Below, in pieces: positions 54,842 to 63,910 of a stretch of 64,000 bases of DNA. Each line of letters opens with the position of its first letter. Positions within the stretch are counted from its first letter, which is position 1. The position numbers and the translations under genes were made by a program. Under the pieces are notes generated by a model. The model saw only the letters and a list, made by a program, of their open reading frames with translations. It ran no database searches and was not told where the DNA came from. The stretch comes from Microbacterium sediminis (GTDB lineage Bacteria > Actinomycetota > Actinomycetes > Actinomycetales > Microbacteriaceae), in the NCBI RefSeq assembly GCF_004564075.1, contig NZ_CP038256.1, forward strand, positions 124,001 to 188,000, written 5' to 3'.

Positions 54842-55348
54842 ATGGCCGGCGAAACCGTCATCACCGTTGTGGGGAACCTCACCGCGGACCCCGAGCTTCG
54901 GTACACGAACAACGGCGTCCCCGTGGCGAACTTCACGATCGCCTCGACACCGCGCACGTTCGATCGCGCGTCGGGCGAGTGGAAGGACGGCGAAGCCCTC
55001 TTCCTCCGTGCGAGCGTGTGGCGCGAGTTCGCCGAGCACGTGGCCGGATCGCTGACGAAGGGCATGCGCGTCATCGCGCAGGGCCGCCTGAGCCAGCGTT
55101 CCTACCAGGACCGCGAGGGCAACCAGCGCACCGCGATCGAGCTGGAGGTCGACGAGATCGGCCCCTCGCTCCGCTTCGCGACCGCGCAGGTGACCCGTGC
55201 CGCCTCCGGCGGCGGACGCGGTGGCCAGCAGTTCGGCGGCGGGCAGCCCCGCCAGCAGGTGTCGGAGGAGCCGTGGGCGACTCCGGGATCGGCCGGAGCC
55301 GACGCATGGAGCACCCCGGGGTCGTTCGGCGACGACACCCCGTTCTGA
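54842..55348 (+). CDS. ssb: Single-stranded DNA-binding protein
   Basis: 168 residues. The OB-fold is at about 1-115 ([36 protein letters not shown]), followed by a Gly/Gln/Pro-rich flexible linker and the acidic C-terminal tip DDTPF, which recruits partner proteins. It lies inside the rpsF-rpsR operon in the usual place. Confidence 0.98.
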   Translation: MAGETVITVVGNLTADPELRYTNNGVPVANFTIASTPRTFDRASGEWKDGEALFLRASVWREFAEHVAGSLTKGMRVIAQGRLSQRSYQDREGNQRTAIELEVDEIGPSLRFATAQVTRAASGGGRGGQQFGGGQPRQQVSEEPWATPGSAGADAWSTPGSFGDDTPF

Positions 55349-55374
55349 ATCTCATATCTCTTTAAGGACCTGAA

Positions 55375-55629
55375 ATGGCTGGAAAGTCGAGCGGCGACCG
55401 CCGCAAGCCGCGGAAGGGCGCGAAGAACGCCGCCCCCGCGAAGTCGATCCGGGTCGGCGTCATTGACTACAAGGACGTCGCGACCCTTCGCAAGTTCATC
55501 TCGGAGCGCGGCAAGATCCGCGCCCGTCGCATCACCGGCGTCTCGGTGCAGGAGCAGCGTCTGATCGCGAAGGCGATCAAGAACGCTCGCGAGATGGCTC
55601 TCCTGCCCTACGCAGGCGCGGGCCGGTAA
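55375..55629 (+). CDS. rpsR: 30S ribosomal protein S18
   Basis: 84-residue S18, which binds S6 on the 30S platform. The core [20 protein letters not shown] and [24 protein letters not shown] match the family. It has no CxxC-type zinc motif (a zinc-independent form). It is 26 bp after ssb and 9 bp before rplI. Confidence 0.98.
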   Translation: MAGKSSGDRRKPRKGAKNAAPAKSIRVGVIDYKDVATLRKFISERGKIRARRITGVSVQEQRLIAKAIKNAREMALLPYAGAGR

Positions 55630-55638
55630 GGAGCACCC

Positions 55639-56094
55639 ATGTCGAAGCTGATTCTCACGAACGAGGTCGACGGCCTGGGCAGCGCCGGAGACGTGGTCGA
55701 GGTCAAGGACGGGTACGCCCGTAACTACCTCATCCCCCAGGGCTTCGCCGTGGCGTGGACGCGCGGTGGCGAGAAGCAGGTGGCGCAGATCCGCGCCGCC
55801 CGCGAGGCCCGCGCGATCGCGACCCACGACGAGGCCGAGGCGCTCAAGGCCAAGCTGGCCGAGGGCAAGGTCAAGCTGGCCGTCAAGGCCGGCGCCGAGG
55901 GCCGCCTGTTCGGCTCGGTCAAGACCGCGGACATCGCCGCGGCCGTGTCCGAGGCCGGCCTGGGCGAGCTGGACAAGCGCAAGATCACCATCCCGACCGC
56001 CATCAAGACGGTCGGCGAGCACGAGGCCCTCGTTCGTCTGCACGACGAGGTGACCGCCGTGATCACCCTCCAGGTGGTCGCTCTCAAGAAGTAA
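55639..56094 (+). CDS. rplI: 50S ribosomal protein L9
   Basis: 151-residue L9. The N-terminal domain has [24 protein letters not shown], and the long connecting helix and C-terminal domain follow ([28 protein letters not shown]). It is last in the operon and followed by a strong terminator. Confidence 0.98.
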   Translation: MSKLILTNEVDGLGSAGDVVEVKDGYARNYLIPQGFAVAWTRGGEKQVAQIRAAREARAIATHDEAEALKAKLAEGKVKLAVKAGAEGRLFGSVKTADIAAAVSEAGLGELDKRKITIPTAIKTVGEHEALVRLHDEVTAVITLQVVALKK

Positions 56095-56109
56095 TTCTCG
56101 AGCGCACGC

Positions 56110-56147
56110 CGAGACGGCGCGGATCCTTCGGGGTCCGCGCCGTCTCG
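56110..56147. terminator. Strong terminator after rplI
   Basis: CGAGACGGCGCGGATCC (56110-56126), loop TTCG, GGGTCCGCGCCGTCTCG (56131-56147); 16 of 17 pairs are Watson-Crick and one is G-T. It sits between the convergent rplI and the chaplin-like gene and may serve both. Confidence 0.9.
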
Positions 56148-56170
56148 CGTCTCCGGCGGCGTGTGTCCGG

Positions 56171-57403
56171 CTAGACCGTGCGGCGCCGCGTGAGCATCAC
56201 CCCCGCCGCCAGCAGCAGCGCGGTGAGCGCCAGCACGGGGGCCGCGACCCCGCCACCCGTGGACGCCAGCGTGCCGGAGACCTCGAGCCCCGCCGGAGCG
56301 GCCGTCACCGTCGCGGCGCCGCCGGTCGCGCCCGCGACCGTGCCGACGACCGTCGCCCCGCCGGCCGGCTGACCCGGCCCGTCGGACCCGCCGCTACCGG
56401 CCGGGTCGGTCGGGTCGACAGGGTCCGTGGGGTCGGTGGGATCCGTCGGATCGGTCGGATCCGTGGGATCCGTGGGATCCGTGGGGTCGGTCGGGTCCGT
56501 GGGATCCGTCGGGTCCGTCGGCACGGTCGGCGTGCTCGCGTCGGTGGTGGTGCTGTCGCCCACCACCGAGATCGCGTTGCCGCCCAGCGTGATCGGCGCC
56601 GCGATCGGTGCGACCACCTGGGTGCCGCCGAGCAGCGAGTCGTCGCCGCCCGTCGCCGCCTCGCCGCCGCCCGCCGCGGGCGGAACCGCCGTGTCGGCGC
56701 CCGTCGAGGTGCTGTCGCCGACGACGGAGATGGCGTTGCCGCCCACGGTGACGGGCGCGTCGACCGGTGCGACCACCTGGGTGCCGCCGGCGACGGCGTC
56801 GGTGCCGTCGGTCGTGGCGCCGTCGTCGCTCGAGCCGCCGCTCGGGGCGACGTCGGTGGTGGCGTCGGTGGTCTGGCTGTCGCCGATCACGGAGATGGCG
56901 TTGCCGCCCACGGTGACCGGTGCGCCGACATCGGCCACCGCCTGCGTGCCCGACACCACGCCGTCCTCTCCCGACGTGGTGCCGCCGTCGGTGGGCGGTT
57001 CGGCCGGAGCCGTCTGCTGAGCAGCGTCGGTCGACGTGCTGTCGCCCGCCACCGAGATGGCGTTGCCGCTCACGGTGATCGGCACCTCCACCGACACGAT
57101 CGCCTGCGTCCCGGATGCGGTCCCGTCCTCACCGCTCGTCGTGGGAGCGGGGGCCGGAGCCGCGGCCGGTTCCGGAGCGGGCGCCGGTGCCGTGGTGGAG
57201 CCGTCGGTCGACGAGTCGCCGATGACGGAGACGGAGCTGCCCGAGACGGTGACGGGCACGGTGACGTCGACGAGGGTCTGGGTGCCCGAGAGCAGCCCCT
57301 CCTCGCCGCTGGTCTCGGCCGCGTTCGCGACCGTTGCGCCGAGCAGCGTGATGCCGCCGGCCAGAAGCGTGCCCAGGAGGGCGCGCTTGACGAATGCGTT
57401 CAT
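56171..57403 (-). CDS. Chaplin-like repeat surface protein with LPxTG-like anchor
   Basis: 410-residue secreted protein. The signal peptide is residues 1-28 (cut after VANA). Five repeats of about 55-60 residues follow, each with a core such as GTQVVAPVDAPVTVGGNAI and SVVGDS. This resembles the chaplin (DUF320) pattern of amyloid-forming surface proteins, but without cysteines. A (PTD)n low-complexity spacer (DNA 56404-56520) follows, then a C-terminal sorting signal: LASTG, a hydrophobic helix and a basic tail RRRTV. It should be anchored to the wall by a sortase. Confidence 0.85.
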   Translation of the reverse strand: MNAFVKRALLGTLLAGGITLLGATVANAAETSGEEGLLSGTQTLVDVTVPVTVSGSSVSVIGDSSTDGSTTAPAPAPEPAAAPAPAPTTSGEDGTASGTQAIVSVEVPITVSGNAISVAGDSTSTDAAQQTAPAEPPTDGGTTSGEDGVVSGTQAVADVGAPVTVGGNAISVIGDSQTTDATTDVAPSGGSSDDGATTDGTDAVAGGTQVVAPVDAPVTVGGNAISVVGDSTSTGADTAVPPAAGGGEAATGGDDSLLGGTQVVAPIAAPITLGGNAISVVGDSTTTDASTPTVPTDPTDPTDPTDPTDPTDPTDPTDPTDPTDPTDPVDPTDPAGSGGSDGPGQPAGGATVVGTVAGATGGAATVTAAPAGLEVSGTLASTGGGVAAPVLALTALLLAAGVMLTRRRTV

Positions 57404-57485
57404 GGAAGTTCCCCTTTGCGTGAGATCGAGTGGTGCGCGCGAGCGCGCGGAAGCAGGCCGCCTGCGGGAGGCGGCGGCGACTCGA

Positions 57486-58508
57486 TCAGTCGGGGGAGAC
57501 GTCCGGCGAGCCCGCGGGGGCGGGCGGCGCGTTCTCGTTGCCGGGCGCCGGCGTGCGGTGCCCCTCGGGGTCGGGATCGAAGCGATGCGCGCCGACCGTC
57601 GCCGCGGTCACCGGCCCGGAGCCTGGGCCTGCGGCGAAGACGGCGCTTCCCGGCGCAACGGTGATCGGCGGCGGCGGGGCGGGCTCGCCGGGAGCGGTGT
57701 CCGTTGGGGTCGACGCCGCCGTGGCCGAGGCGGGCGGCCGCACACCAGGCAGATCGCGCGCCGCGTGGCCCGGCGCGGCGTTCGAGACGGCCGGCGAGTC
57801 GGCATCGACGGACGCGGGGGCCGTCGGCGCGACGTCCTCGGCCGACGGGGGATCGGCCGGCTCCGCGCCCGGAGCGGGGTCGGCGGCGCCGTCGGACGGG
57901 GCAGGCTCGGGCTCGGGGAGGAGCGGCCCGGCGTCGGTGGGGATCGATGGCGGGATCGACGCCGGCGCCTCACCGGGGGCGGGCGAGACGATCGCCTCGC
58001 CGGCCTTGTCGACGATCCCGGCGACGTCATCGACCGCGCCGTCCACGATCGCCACGGCGTCATCGACGGCCTCGCCGACGCCCACTTCGGTCGCGACCCC
58101 TCCCACGACGGGGAGGTCGCCGACCACGTCGACGACCTCGCTCACGACCGGTTCCACGAGGTGGTCGACGGCCGGCCGCACCACCTCGGCCACCGCACTG
58201 CTGGCGGTCTCCTGCACCGGCTGCACGACCGCCCGCACCGGCTGCTGCACCGGCGGCGGCGCCGCCTCGACCACGGAGCCCGCGGTCTCGACGACGGCTC
58301 CCGCGACCTCGCCGGCCGCTCCCGTGGCGGCGTCCGCCGCCTCACCCGCGAGCGAGGTGACGTCCCCGAGGAGCGTGGAACCGCCGTCCGCGCGCGCTTG
58401 CGGGCCCGCGGCGAGCGAGATCACGAAGAGCCCGAAGCCGACGCCCAGGCCGGTCAGCGCGACGCGGATCCACCGCGGCAGGAGCGTTGCGGTGTGGTCC
58501 ACGTTCAC
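57486..58508 (-). CDS. Secreted Ala/Pro/Val-rich protein of low complexity
   Basis: 340 residues from ATG 58508. One N-terminal hydrophobic segment (ALTGLGVGFGLFVISLAAG), ending in a possible cleavage site (ARA-DGG), precedes a long Ala/Val/Asp/Pro-rich region. Its first part has amphipathic, repetitive valine-rich segments (VVQPVQETASSAVAEVV) and its second part is Pro/Ala/Ser-rich, as in wall-spanning regions. No domain is recognised. It lies upstream of the chaplin-like gene on the same strand, 82 bp apart, and may be co-expressed with it. Confidence 0.78.
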   Translation of the reverse strand: MNVDHTATLLPRWIRVALTGLGVGFGLFVISLAAGPQARADGGSTLLGDVTSLAGEAADAATGAAGEVAGAVVETAGSVVEAAPPPVQQPVRAVVQPVQETASSAVAEVVRPAVDHLVEPVVSEVVDVVGDLPVVGGVATEVGVGEAVDDAVAIVDGAVDDVAGIVDKAGEAIVSPAPGEAPASIPPSIPTDAGPLLPEPEPAPSDGAADPAPGAEPADPPSAEDVAPTAPASVDADSPAVSNAAPGHAARDLPGVRPPASATAASTPTDTAPGEPAPPPPITVAPGSAVFAAGPGSGPVTAATVGAHRFDPDPEGHRTPAPGNENAPPAPAGSPDVSPD

Positions 58509-58718
58509 CTCCTGAGGGATGTGCGACGGTCGGGCTTCGGGCGTCCTTGTGCGGGGGACTGTACTCCGGCGCGACGCGTGCGTCTATGGGGGTGCGCGCG
58601 TCGTTGCGCGGGTGCATGAGCGGCGGGGCGCGCACGGTCCGGGCGTGTCGCGGCGTGGCCGCCCCTGTGAAAAACTCCGCGAAACCGAAAACCTTCAACC
58701 CGTGCTTAAACCACAGAT

Positions 58719-58862
58719 CTGTCCACAGGTTGTGGACTCAGGAAACCCCCGTTCACGGGTCCAAAAGCTGACGGAGATGCCGGGACGTCGGCTGCCTGTC
58801 CACAGGTGGCCTCCACACCGCGCGCGGCGTTTTGCCCAGGCGTGTCCACAGAGTTATCCACA
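58719..58862. promoter_or_regulatory. Cluster of DnaA-box-like sites upstream of dnaB
   Basis: A perfect DnaA box TTATCCACA lies at 58854-58862. Close variants on the same strand are CTGTCCACA (58719-58727 and 58796-58804) and GTGTCCACA (58842-58850). An opposite-strand site TGTGGACTC (58731-58739) also has the TCCACA core. The gene-free stretch 58509-58998 holds these and nothing else that I can identify. Confidence 0.7.
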
Positions 58863-58998
58863 GGTGGAATTGCGAGGGGAGTGGCCGGCTCCTAGCGTGA
58901 ACCGGCAGGCCCGGACCGACCATCTCGCACGATGTCGGAGGTCCCTGGTTGCATCCCGACAGACGAACCGATCAGCAGGCAGAGGGAGTGGTGCGCGC

Positions 58999-60381
58999 GT
59001 GTCGATCGCTGACATCTCGGAGGAGCGACTCGGTGGCTCCCGGGATCAGGAGCGCACGCCCCCGAACGACCTGCTGGCCGAGCAGAGCACGCTCGGCGGC
59101 ATGCTGCTGTCGAAGGACGCCGTCGCCGACGTCATCGAGACGCTGCGCGGCCCGGACTTCTACGTCCCCAAGCACGAGCTCATCTTCGAGGCGATCCTCT
59201 CGCTCTACTCGCACGGCGAGCCCACCGACGTGGTCGCCGTCACCGACGAGCTGCTCAAGACCGGCGATCTGCAGCGCGCCGGCGGCGCCGACTACCTGCA
59301 CACGCTCACCTCGATCGTGCCGACGGCCGCCAACGCCGGGTACTACGCCGAGATCGTGGCCGACAAGGCGCTGCTGCGCCGCCTCGTCGAGGCCGGCACC
59401 CGCATCGTGCAGATGGGCTACCAGGGCCAGGGCGACGCGACCGACCTCGTCAACGCCTCGCAGGCCGAGATCTACTCGGTCACCGGCACCGAGACCACCG
59501 AGGACTACGTGCCGCTGAACGTCGCGGTCGACGCGGCGATCGAGGAGATCGAGGCGGCTCGCGGACGCGACGGCCAGATGACCGGCATCCCCACCGGGTT
59601 CACCGAGCTCGACAACCTCACCAACGGCCTCCACGGCGGCCAGATGATCGTCGTCGCCGCCCGTCCCGCCATGGGAAAGTCCACGCTCGCGCTCGATTTC
59701 GCGCGTGCGGCGGCGATCAAGAACAACCAACCGGCCGTCTTCTTCTCGCTCGAGATGGGCAAGGCCGAGATCGCCATGCGCCTGCTGAGCGCCGAGGGCG
59801 CGATCCCGCTGCAGAACCTGCGCAAGGGCATGCTCGACTCGCGCGACTGGACCACGGTCGCGCAGACGCAGGGCCGCATCCACGACGCGCCGCTGTACAT
59901 CGACGACAGCCCCAACATGACGCTCGTCGAGATCCGCGCGAAGTGCCGCCGTCTCAAGCAGCGCGTGGGGCTGAAGATGGTGATCATCGACTACCTGCAG
60001 CTGATGACGAGCGGCAAGCGCGTCGAGTCGCGTCAGCAGGAGGTCTCGGAGTTCTCGCGTGCCCTCAAGCTGCTCGCCAAGGAGCTGCAGGTGCCCGTGA
60101 TCGCGCTCTCGCAGCTGAACCGTGGCCCCGAGCAGCGCACCGACAAGCGCCCGCAGGTGAGCGACCTGCGTGAGTCGGGATCGATCGAGCAGGACGCCGA
60201 CATGGTGATCCTGCTGCACCGCGATTCGGTCTACGACAAGGACAACCGACCCGGCGAGGCCGACCTGATCGTCGCCAAGCACCGTAACGGCCCCACGGCC
60301 ACGATCGAGGTGGCCTTCCAGGGCCACTACTCCCGCTTCGCCGACATGGCCCCCTCGGGCTTCGGCGGCGGCGAGGACTGA
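58999..60381 (+). CDS. dnaB: Replicative DNA helicase DnaB
   Basis: 460-residue hexameric helicase. The N-terminal DnaB domain begins NDLLAEQSTLGGMLLSKDAV. The RecA-like domain has Walker A ARPAMGKST (Lys227), Walker B VIIDYLQLM and the arginine-finger region near LRESGSIEQDADMV. No intein is present. I chose GTG 58999, 10 bp after GAGGGAG; the open frame upstream is non-coding. The location after rplI is the conserved actinobacterial order. Confidence 0.97.
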   Translation: MSIADISEERLGGSRDQERTPPNDLLAEQSTLGGMLLSKDAVADVIETLRGPDFYVPKHELIFEAILSLYSHGEPTDVVAVTDELLKTGDLQRAGGADYLHTLTSIVPTAANAGYYAEIVADKALLRRLVEAGTRIVQMGYQGQGDATDLVNASQAEIYSVTGTETTEDYVPLNVAVDAAIEEIEAARGRDGQMTGIPTGFTELDNLTNGLHGGQMIVVAARPAMGKSTLALDFARAAAIKNNQPAVFFSLEMGKAEIAMRLLSAEGAIPLQNLRKGMLDSRDWTTVAQTQGRIHDAPLYIDDSPNMTLVEIRAKCRRLKQRVGLKMVIIDYLQLMTSGKRVESRQQEVSEFSRALKLLAKELQVPVIALSQLNRGPEQRTDKRPQVSDLRESGSIEQDADMVILLHRDSVYDKDNRPGEADLIVAKHRNGPTATIEVAFQGHYSRFADMAPSGFGGGED

Positions 60382-60395
60382 CGGTTACCCGACCG

Positions 60396-60428
60396 GCGGC
60401 GCCCCTTCCGATCCGGAGGGGGCGCCGC
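60396..60428 (+). terminator. Terminator hairpin after dnaB
   Basis: GCGGCGCCCC (60396-60405) pairs with GGGGCGCCGC (60419-60428); an inner CCG/CGG lengthens the stem. It starts 15 bp after the dnaB stop. Confidence 0.75.
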
Positions 60429-60644
60429 GCCGTTCCCGGCACAACCCGTGGCGCTTGAGGCGGGAGTCTTCTCAGTTGTTTCTCGCGCAATTGCGCCGCT
60501 GAGTCGGCGAGCGCCGCGAGCCTCCCATGTTCGCTAGTCTGCAATGTCGCACCCCACCACTACCCTGGCTTCATCCGGGTATCACGCCCTCTGGTGGGCC
60601 TTGCAAGCAACGCCCCGGCGGTCCCACGAAGGAGACGTCACCTC

Positions 60645-61259
60645 ATGCACAAGATTGCCCTCGGGGCCATCATCGCGGCCGTTGCCGTGGTTGTCGTCGG
60701 ATGTGCACCCACCGCGCCAGCCGAGCCGGCTGCCGCTCCTAGCACGCCGACCATCGAACCAGCGGTGCCCGACACACCGAGCCCCGAGCCGACTGAGGAT
60801 CAGGCCTCAACTACCGGCACCTCGCCGCGAGGCAACCTGATCAAGCGGGTCGGCGACGTGTTCGGGTTCGGTGACTCGATCGACGCTCTCGACGCGTCCT
60901 TCGTGGTTACCTCGATCACTGTCGATCCCGGGTGCACGGGTGAGTTCGCCGAAAGTCCTGAGAACGGTCACTTCGTCAAGATCGACATTGAGGGTGAGAC
61001 GACCCCCGCGTTCTCGGAGCAGATGTACTTCAACGGGACATGGAAGGTGATCGCGGAGAACGGCACCACCTTCAACGGAGACCCGAACTCGATGGCGGCG
61101 TGGTCGTGCCTGACCGACGCAGAGATGATTCCGTCAGTGGTCGGTCCTGGCGAGAGAGTGGCGGGAAGCATGGTGCTCGACGTGCCGACCGCGAGTGGCG
61201 TGATCGTGTTGGACATGACAGGGCAGGGCGGTTGGGAATGGGAGTACCCGCAGCCCTGA
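60645..61259 (+). CDS. Lipoprotein with DUF4352-like domain
   Basis: 204-residue exported lipoprotein. The signal ends in VVVVGC (Cys20), then a Pro/Thr-rich linker (about 21-60), then a beta-rich domain (SFVVTSITVDPGCTGEFAES and so on) that looks like the immunoglobulin-like DUF4352 fold. The call is from pattern only. GAAGGAG precedes ATG 60645. Codon use is less GC-biased than in the ribosomal genes to the left, hinting at transfer. An inverted repeat CCCACCA/TGGTGGG (60553-60559, 60592-60598) lies in the leader. Confidence 0.75.
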   Translation: MHKIALGAIIAAVAVVVVGCAPTAPAEPAAAPSTPTIEPAVPDTPSPEPTEDQASTTGTSPRGNLIKRVGDVFGFGDSIDALDASFVVTSITVDPGCTGEFAESPENGHFVKIDIEGETTPAFSEQMYFNGTWKVIAENGTTFNGDPNSMAAWSCLTDAEMIPSVVGPGERVAGSMVLDVPTASGVIVLDMTGQGGWEWEYPQP

Positions 61260-61348
61260 ACATCAACGCACTGTCGTCCTCGGTAGCGTGAGGATGCGCG
61301 CGTCTTAGCGCGTCAGCGCAAGTCTGAGAAGAGAGTCCAAAGATTCAC

Positions 61349-62911
61349 ATGGCCCGAGTCGCCAAGCCCAAGCCCCAGAAGACCCTCGAACAGACCCTCT
61401 GGGAGGCCGCCGACAAGTTGCGCGGCAACCAGGAGCCCAGCGAGTACAAGCACGTCGTGCTCGGCCTCGTGTTCCTCAAGTACATCTCCGACCGGTTCAC
61501 CGAGCGGCGGACTGCCCTCGAGGCCGAGCTGGCCGCCGATGGGCTTGATGCGGAGGCGATCGCCGAGTTCCTCGAGGATCGCGACGAGTACACGTCGCAG
61601 AACGTGTTCTGGGTGCCCGAGACGGCCCGGTGGGAGTACGTGCTCGGCCGCGCGAAGCTGCCCACGATCGGGCAGGACATCGACAAGGCGATGGACGCGA
61701 TCGAGAAGGAGAACGCCAGCGTCCGCGGCGTGCTCCCACGCAACTACGGGCGCGACGGGCTCGACAAGAAGCGCCTCGGCGAACTCGTCGACCTCATCGG
61801 GTCGATCGGGTTCACCAGCACCGACGACCACGGTGCCGACGACGTGCTCGGGCGCGTGTACGAGTACTTCCTCGGCCAGTTCGCGGGCAAGGAGACCGGC
61901 AAGGACGCCGGTGCGTTCTACACGCCCCGCAGCGTCGTAAAGACGCTCGTCGAGATGCTCGAGCCGTACAGCGGCCGCGTCTACGACCCGGCCTGCGGGT
62001 CGGGCGGCATGTTCGTGCAGTCGGCCGAGTTCGTGAAGGCCCACGGCGGCAAGCGGTCGGACATCTCCGTGTACGGGCAGGAGTTCACCGACACCACGTG
62101 GAAGCTCGCGAAGATGAACCTCGCGCTGCGCGGCATCGAGGCTGATCTCGGCGAGAAGTCCGACGACTCGTTCGTCAACGACCTGCACCCCGACCTGCGC
62201 GCCGACTACGTGATCGCGAACCCTCCGTTCAACGTGTCGGACTGGTGGGACGCGAAGCTCGCGAACGACCCGCGCTGGAAGTACGGCACCCCGCCGAAGG
62301 GCAACGCGAACTTCGCGTGGGTGCAGCACTTCATCCACCACCTCAGCCCGAAGGGCACCGCCGGCTTCGTGCTCGCCAACGGATCCCTCTCTTCCAAGAG
62401 CGGCGGCGAGGGCGAGATCCGCGAGAACCTCGTCCGCGCCGGACTCGTCGACTGCATCGTTGCGATGCCCGACAAGCTGTTCTTCAACACCGGCATCCCC
62501 GTCGCCCTCTGGTTCGTCTCGAAGGACCGCGGCGGCAACGGACACCGCGAACGCCAGGGCGAGGTGTTGTTCATCGATGCCCGCAAGCTCGGCACCATGG
62601 AGAGCCGCCGCCTGCGCGTGCTCGATGACGATGACATCGCGAAGATCGCCGACACCTACCACGCGTGGCGCAACCACGACGGCGGATACGAGGACGTCCC
62701 CGGCTTCGCAAAGGCCGCAACACTCGACGAGATCGAGAAGCACGACTTCGTGCTCACCCCCGGTCGCTACGTCGGCGTCGAAGAAGCCGAGGCCGACGAC
62801 GAGCCCATCGACGAGAAGATCACACGCCTCACGAGCGAGCTGCTCGCTGAGTTCGACCGTGGTGCCGAGCTCGAGAGGATCGTGCGCGAGAAGCTGGCAG
62901 GACTGAAGTGA
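61349..62911 (+). CDS. hsdM: Type I restriction-modification DNA methyltransferase subunit HsdM
   Basis: 520-residue N6-adenine methyltransferase. The helical N-terminal domain (LEQTLWEAADKLRGNQEPSEYKH) is followed by the catalytic domain with the SAM motif DPACGSGGMF (Asp213) and the catalytic NPPF (Asn291). It transfers methyl groups only with an HsdS subunit. It overlaps hsdS by 4 bp. No hsdR is in the window, and the hsdS gene is broken. Confidence 0.95.
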   Translation: MARVAKPKPQKTLEQTLWEAADKLRGNQEPSEYKHVVLGLVFLKYISDRFTERRTALEAELAADGLDAEAIAEFLEDRDEYTSQNVFWVPETARWEYVLGRAKLPTIGQDIDKAMDAIEKENASVRGVLPRNYGRDGLDKKRLGELVDLIGSIGFTSTDDHGADDVLGRVYEYFLGQFAGKETGKDAGAFYTPRSVVKTLVEMLEPYSGRVYDPACGSGGMFVQSAEFVKAHGGKRSDISVYGQEFTDTTWKLAKMNLALRGIEADLGEKSDDSFVNDLHPDLRADYVIANPPFNVSDWWDAKLANDPRWKYGTPPKGNANFAWVQHFIHHLSPKGTAGFVLANGSLSSKSGGEGEIRENLVRAGLVDCIVAMPDKLFFNTGIPVALWFVSKDRGGNGHRERQGEVLFIDARKLGTMESRRLRVLDDDDIAKIADTYHAWRNHDGGYEDVPGFAKAATLDEIEKHDFVLTPGRYVGVEEAEADDEPIDEKITRLTSELLAEFDRGAELERIVREKLAGLK

Positions 62912-63516
62912 ATCGCGAACGCATGATGCTTGGGGATGCGCTCGAGCTGCTGATCGACCATCGCGGAAAGACGCCAAAGAAGCTCGGCGGAGACTGGACG
63001 ACAGCAGGCCACCGCGTCGTGTCGGCCCTCAATATCAAGGGCAATCGAGTCGACGGCAACGATCACCACTACATCTCTGACGAGATGTACCGCCGTTGGA
63101 TGAAGGTCCCACTTCGCAAAGGCGATGTATTGCTCACATCCGAGGCGCCGACAGGTGAGGTCGCGTTCGTCGGCGACGACGTCGACTGGGCTATCGGTCA
63201 ACGCTTGTTCGCCTTGCGGGGACGTCCGGGGTTGCTTGACGGCCAGTACCTCTTCTACGCGCTGAGGGGTGGCCAGCTTCGGGACGACATGATGTCTCGA
63301 ACCACAGGAACCACCGTCCAGGGAATTCGACAGGCCGAGCTCGTCAGGGTGATGATCGAACTCCCGCCCCTCCCGGAGCAGCGTGCGATCGCTGCGACGC
63401 TCGGCGCGCTCGACGACAAGATCGAGTCCAATCGGCGCGCGGTGGACGCGATGAACGGACTCGTCGCTGCTGAGTTTGAACGGTGTTTCGGACGACGTGC
63501 GCTGACGTTGGAGCTA
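62908..63516 (+). pseudogene. hsdS: hsdS specificity subunit gene, truncated by a mobile element
   Basis: The first 200 or so residues are a normal half-HsdS: one target-recognition domain (LELLIDHRGKTPKKLGGDW, DVLLTSEAPTGEVAFV) and the central helix region LPPLPEQRAIAATLGALDDKIESNRR. After FERCFGRRALTLELG the sequence enters a different element (GGGCGTGTTGATC from about 63517), and the second recognition domain and distal helix are absent. The frame runs on to 63714, but that tail has no HsdS character. The remainder may lie beyond the window, on the far side of the insertion. Confidence 0.85.
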
Positions 63517-63580
63517 GGGCGTGTTGATCAAGAAGGTGCGGGGTGGCCAGCCGCCGTGAGTTGCGCGGGAGAATGGGCGT

Positions 63581-63910
63581 GTGAAGATCCAGGTGCTGCA
63601 TATCGAGGATTGCCCGAATTGGCAGGAGGCGGGCGATCGAGTACGGCTGGTGCTCGACTCGATCGGACGGGGCGATGTTCCGGTGGAGTTCGTGTTGATC
63701 CGCACCGAGGCTGAGGCGGTGAGCTCTGGTTTCGCGGGCTCGCCCACGATTCTTCTGGACGGTCAGGACTTGTTCCCGTCCCAGGGGAACACTGCCGACT
63801 TGGCGTGCAGGGTCTATCTGACCGAGCGCGGCTTTGCGGGTGCGCCGACGGTGGGACAGCTTGAGCGCACGCTGCAGGAGCGCGAAGCGCTCAGCGGAGA
63901 TCGGTCTTGA
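63581..63910 (+). CDS. Thioredoxin-fold-like small protein, passenger of the mobile element
   Basis: 109 residues with VLHIEDCPNWQEA at the N-terminus, where a CPNW sequence (Cys11 to Trp14) occupies the place of a thioredoxin CxxC. A following FAGSPTILLDGQDLFP matches the cis-proline and strand region of thioredoxin-like folds (SPTILLDG). Similar proteins accompany mercury or arsenic resistance genes in actinobacteria (from memory). Only one active-site cysteine remains, so it is probably not a disulfide reductase. Its last 20 bp overlap the transposase gene on the other strand. Confidence 0.75.
   Translation: MKIQVLHIEDCPNWQEAGDRVRLVLDSIGRGDVPVEFVLIRTEAEAVSSGFAGSPTILLDGQDLFPSQGNTADLACRVYLTERGFAGAPTVGQLERTLQEREALSGDRS

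Noticed and set aside
56404..56520. Short regularly spaced repeats that could suggest a CRISPR array
   Set aside because: There are no unique spacers; the units are contiguous and encode a PTD repeat in frame within a signal-peptide protein.
58509..58998. Chromosomal origin at the DnaA-box cluster
   Set aside because: dnaA and dnaN are absent here, only one box is perfect and no AT-rich unwinding region is visible; a regulatory cluster is more likely.
60541..60600. Riboswitch or attenuator in the leader of the lipoprotein at 60645
   Set aside because: A 7-bp inverted repeat is present, but I recognise no riboswitch core or anti-terminator pairing.
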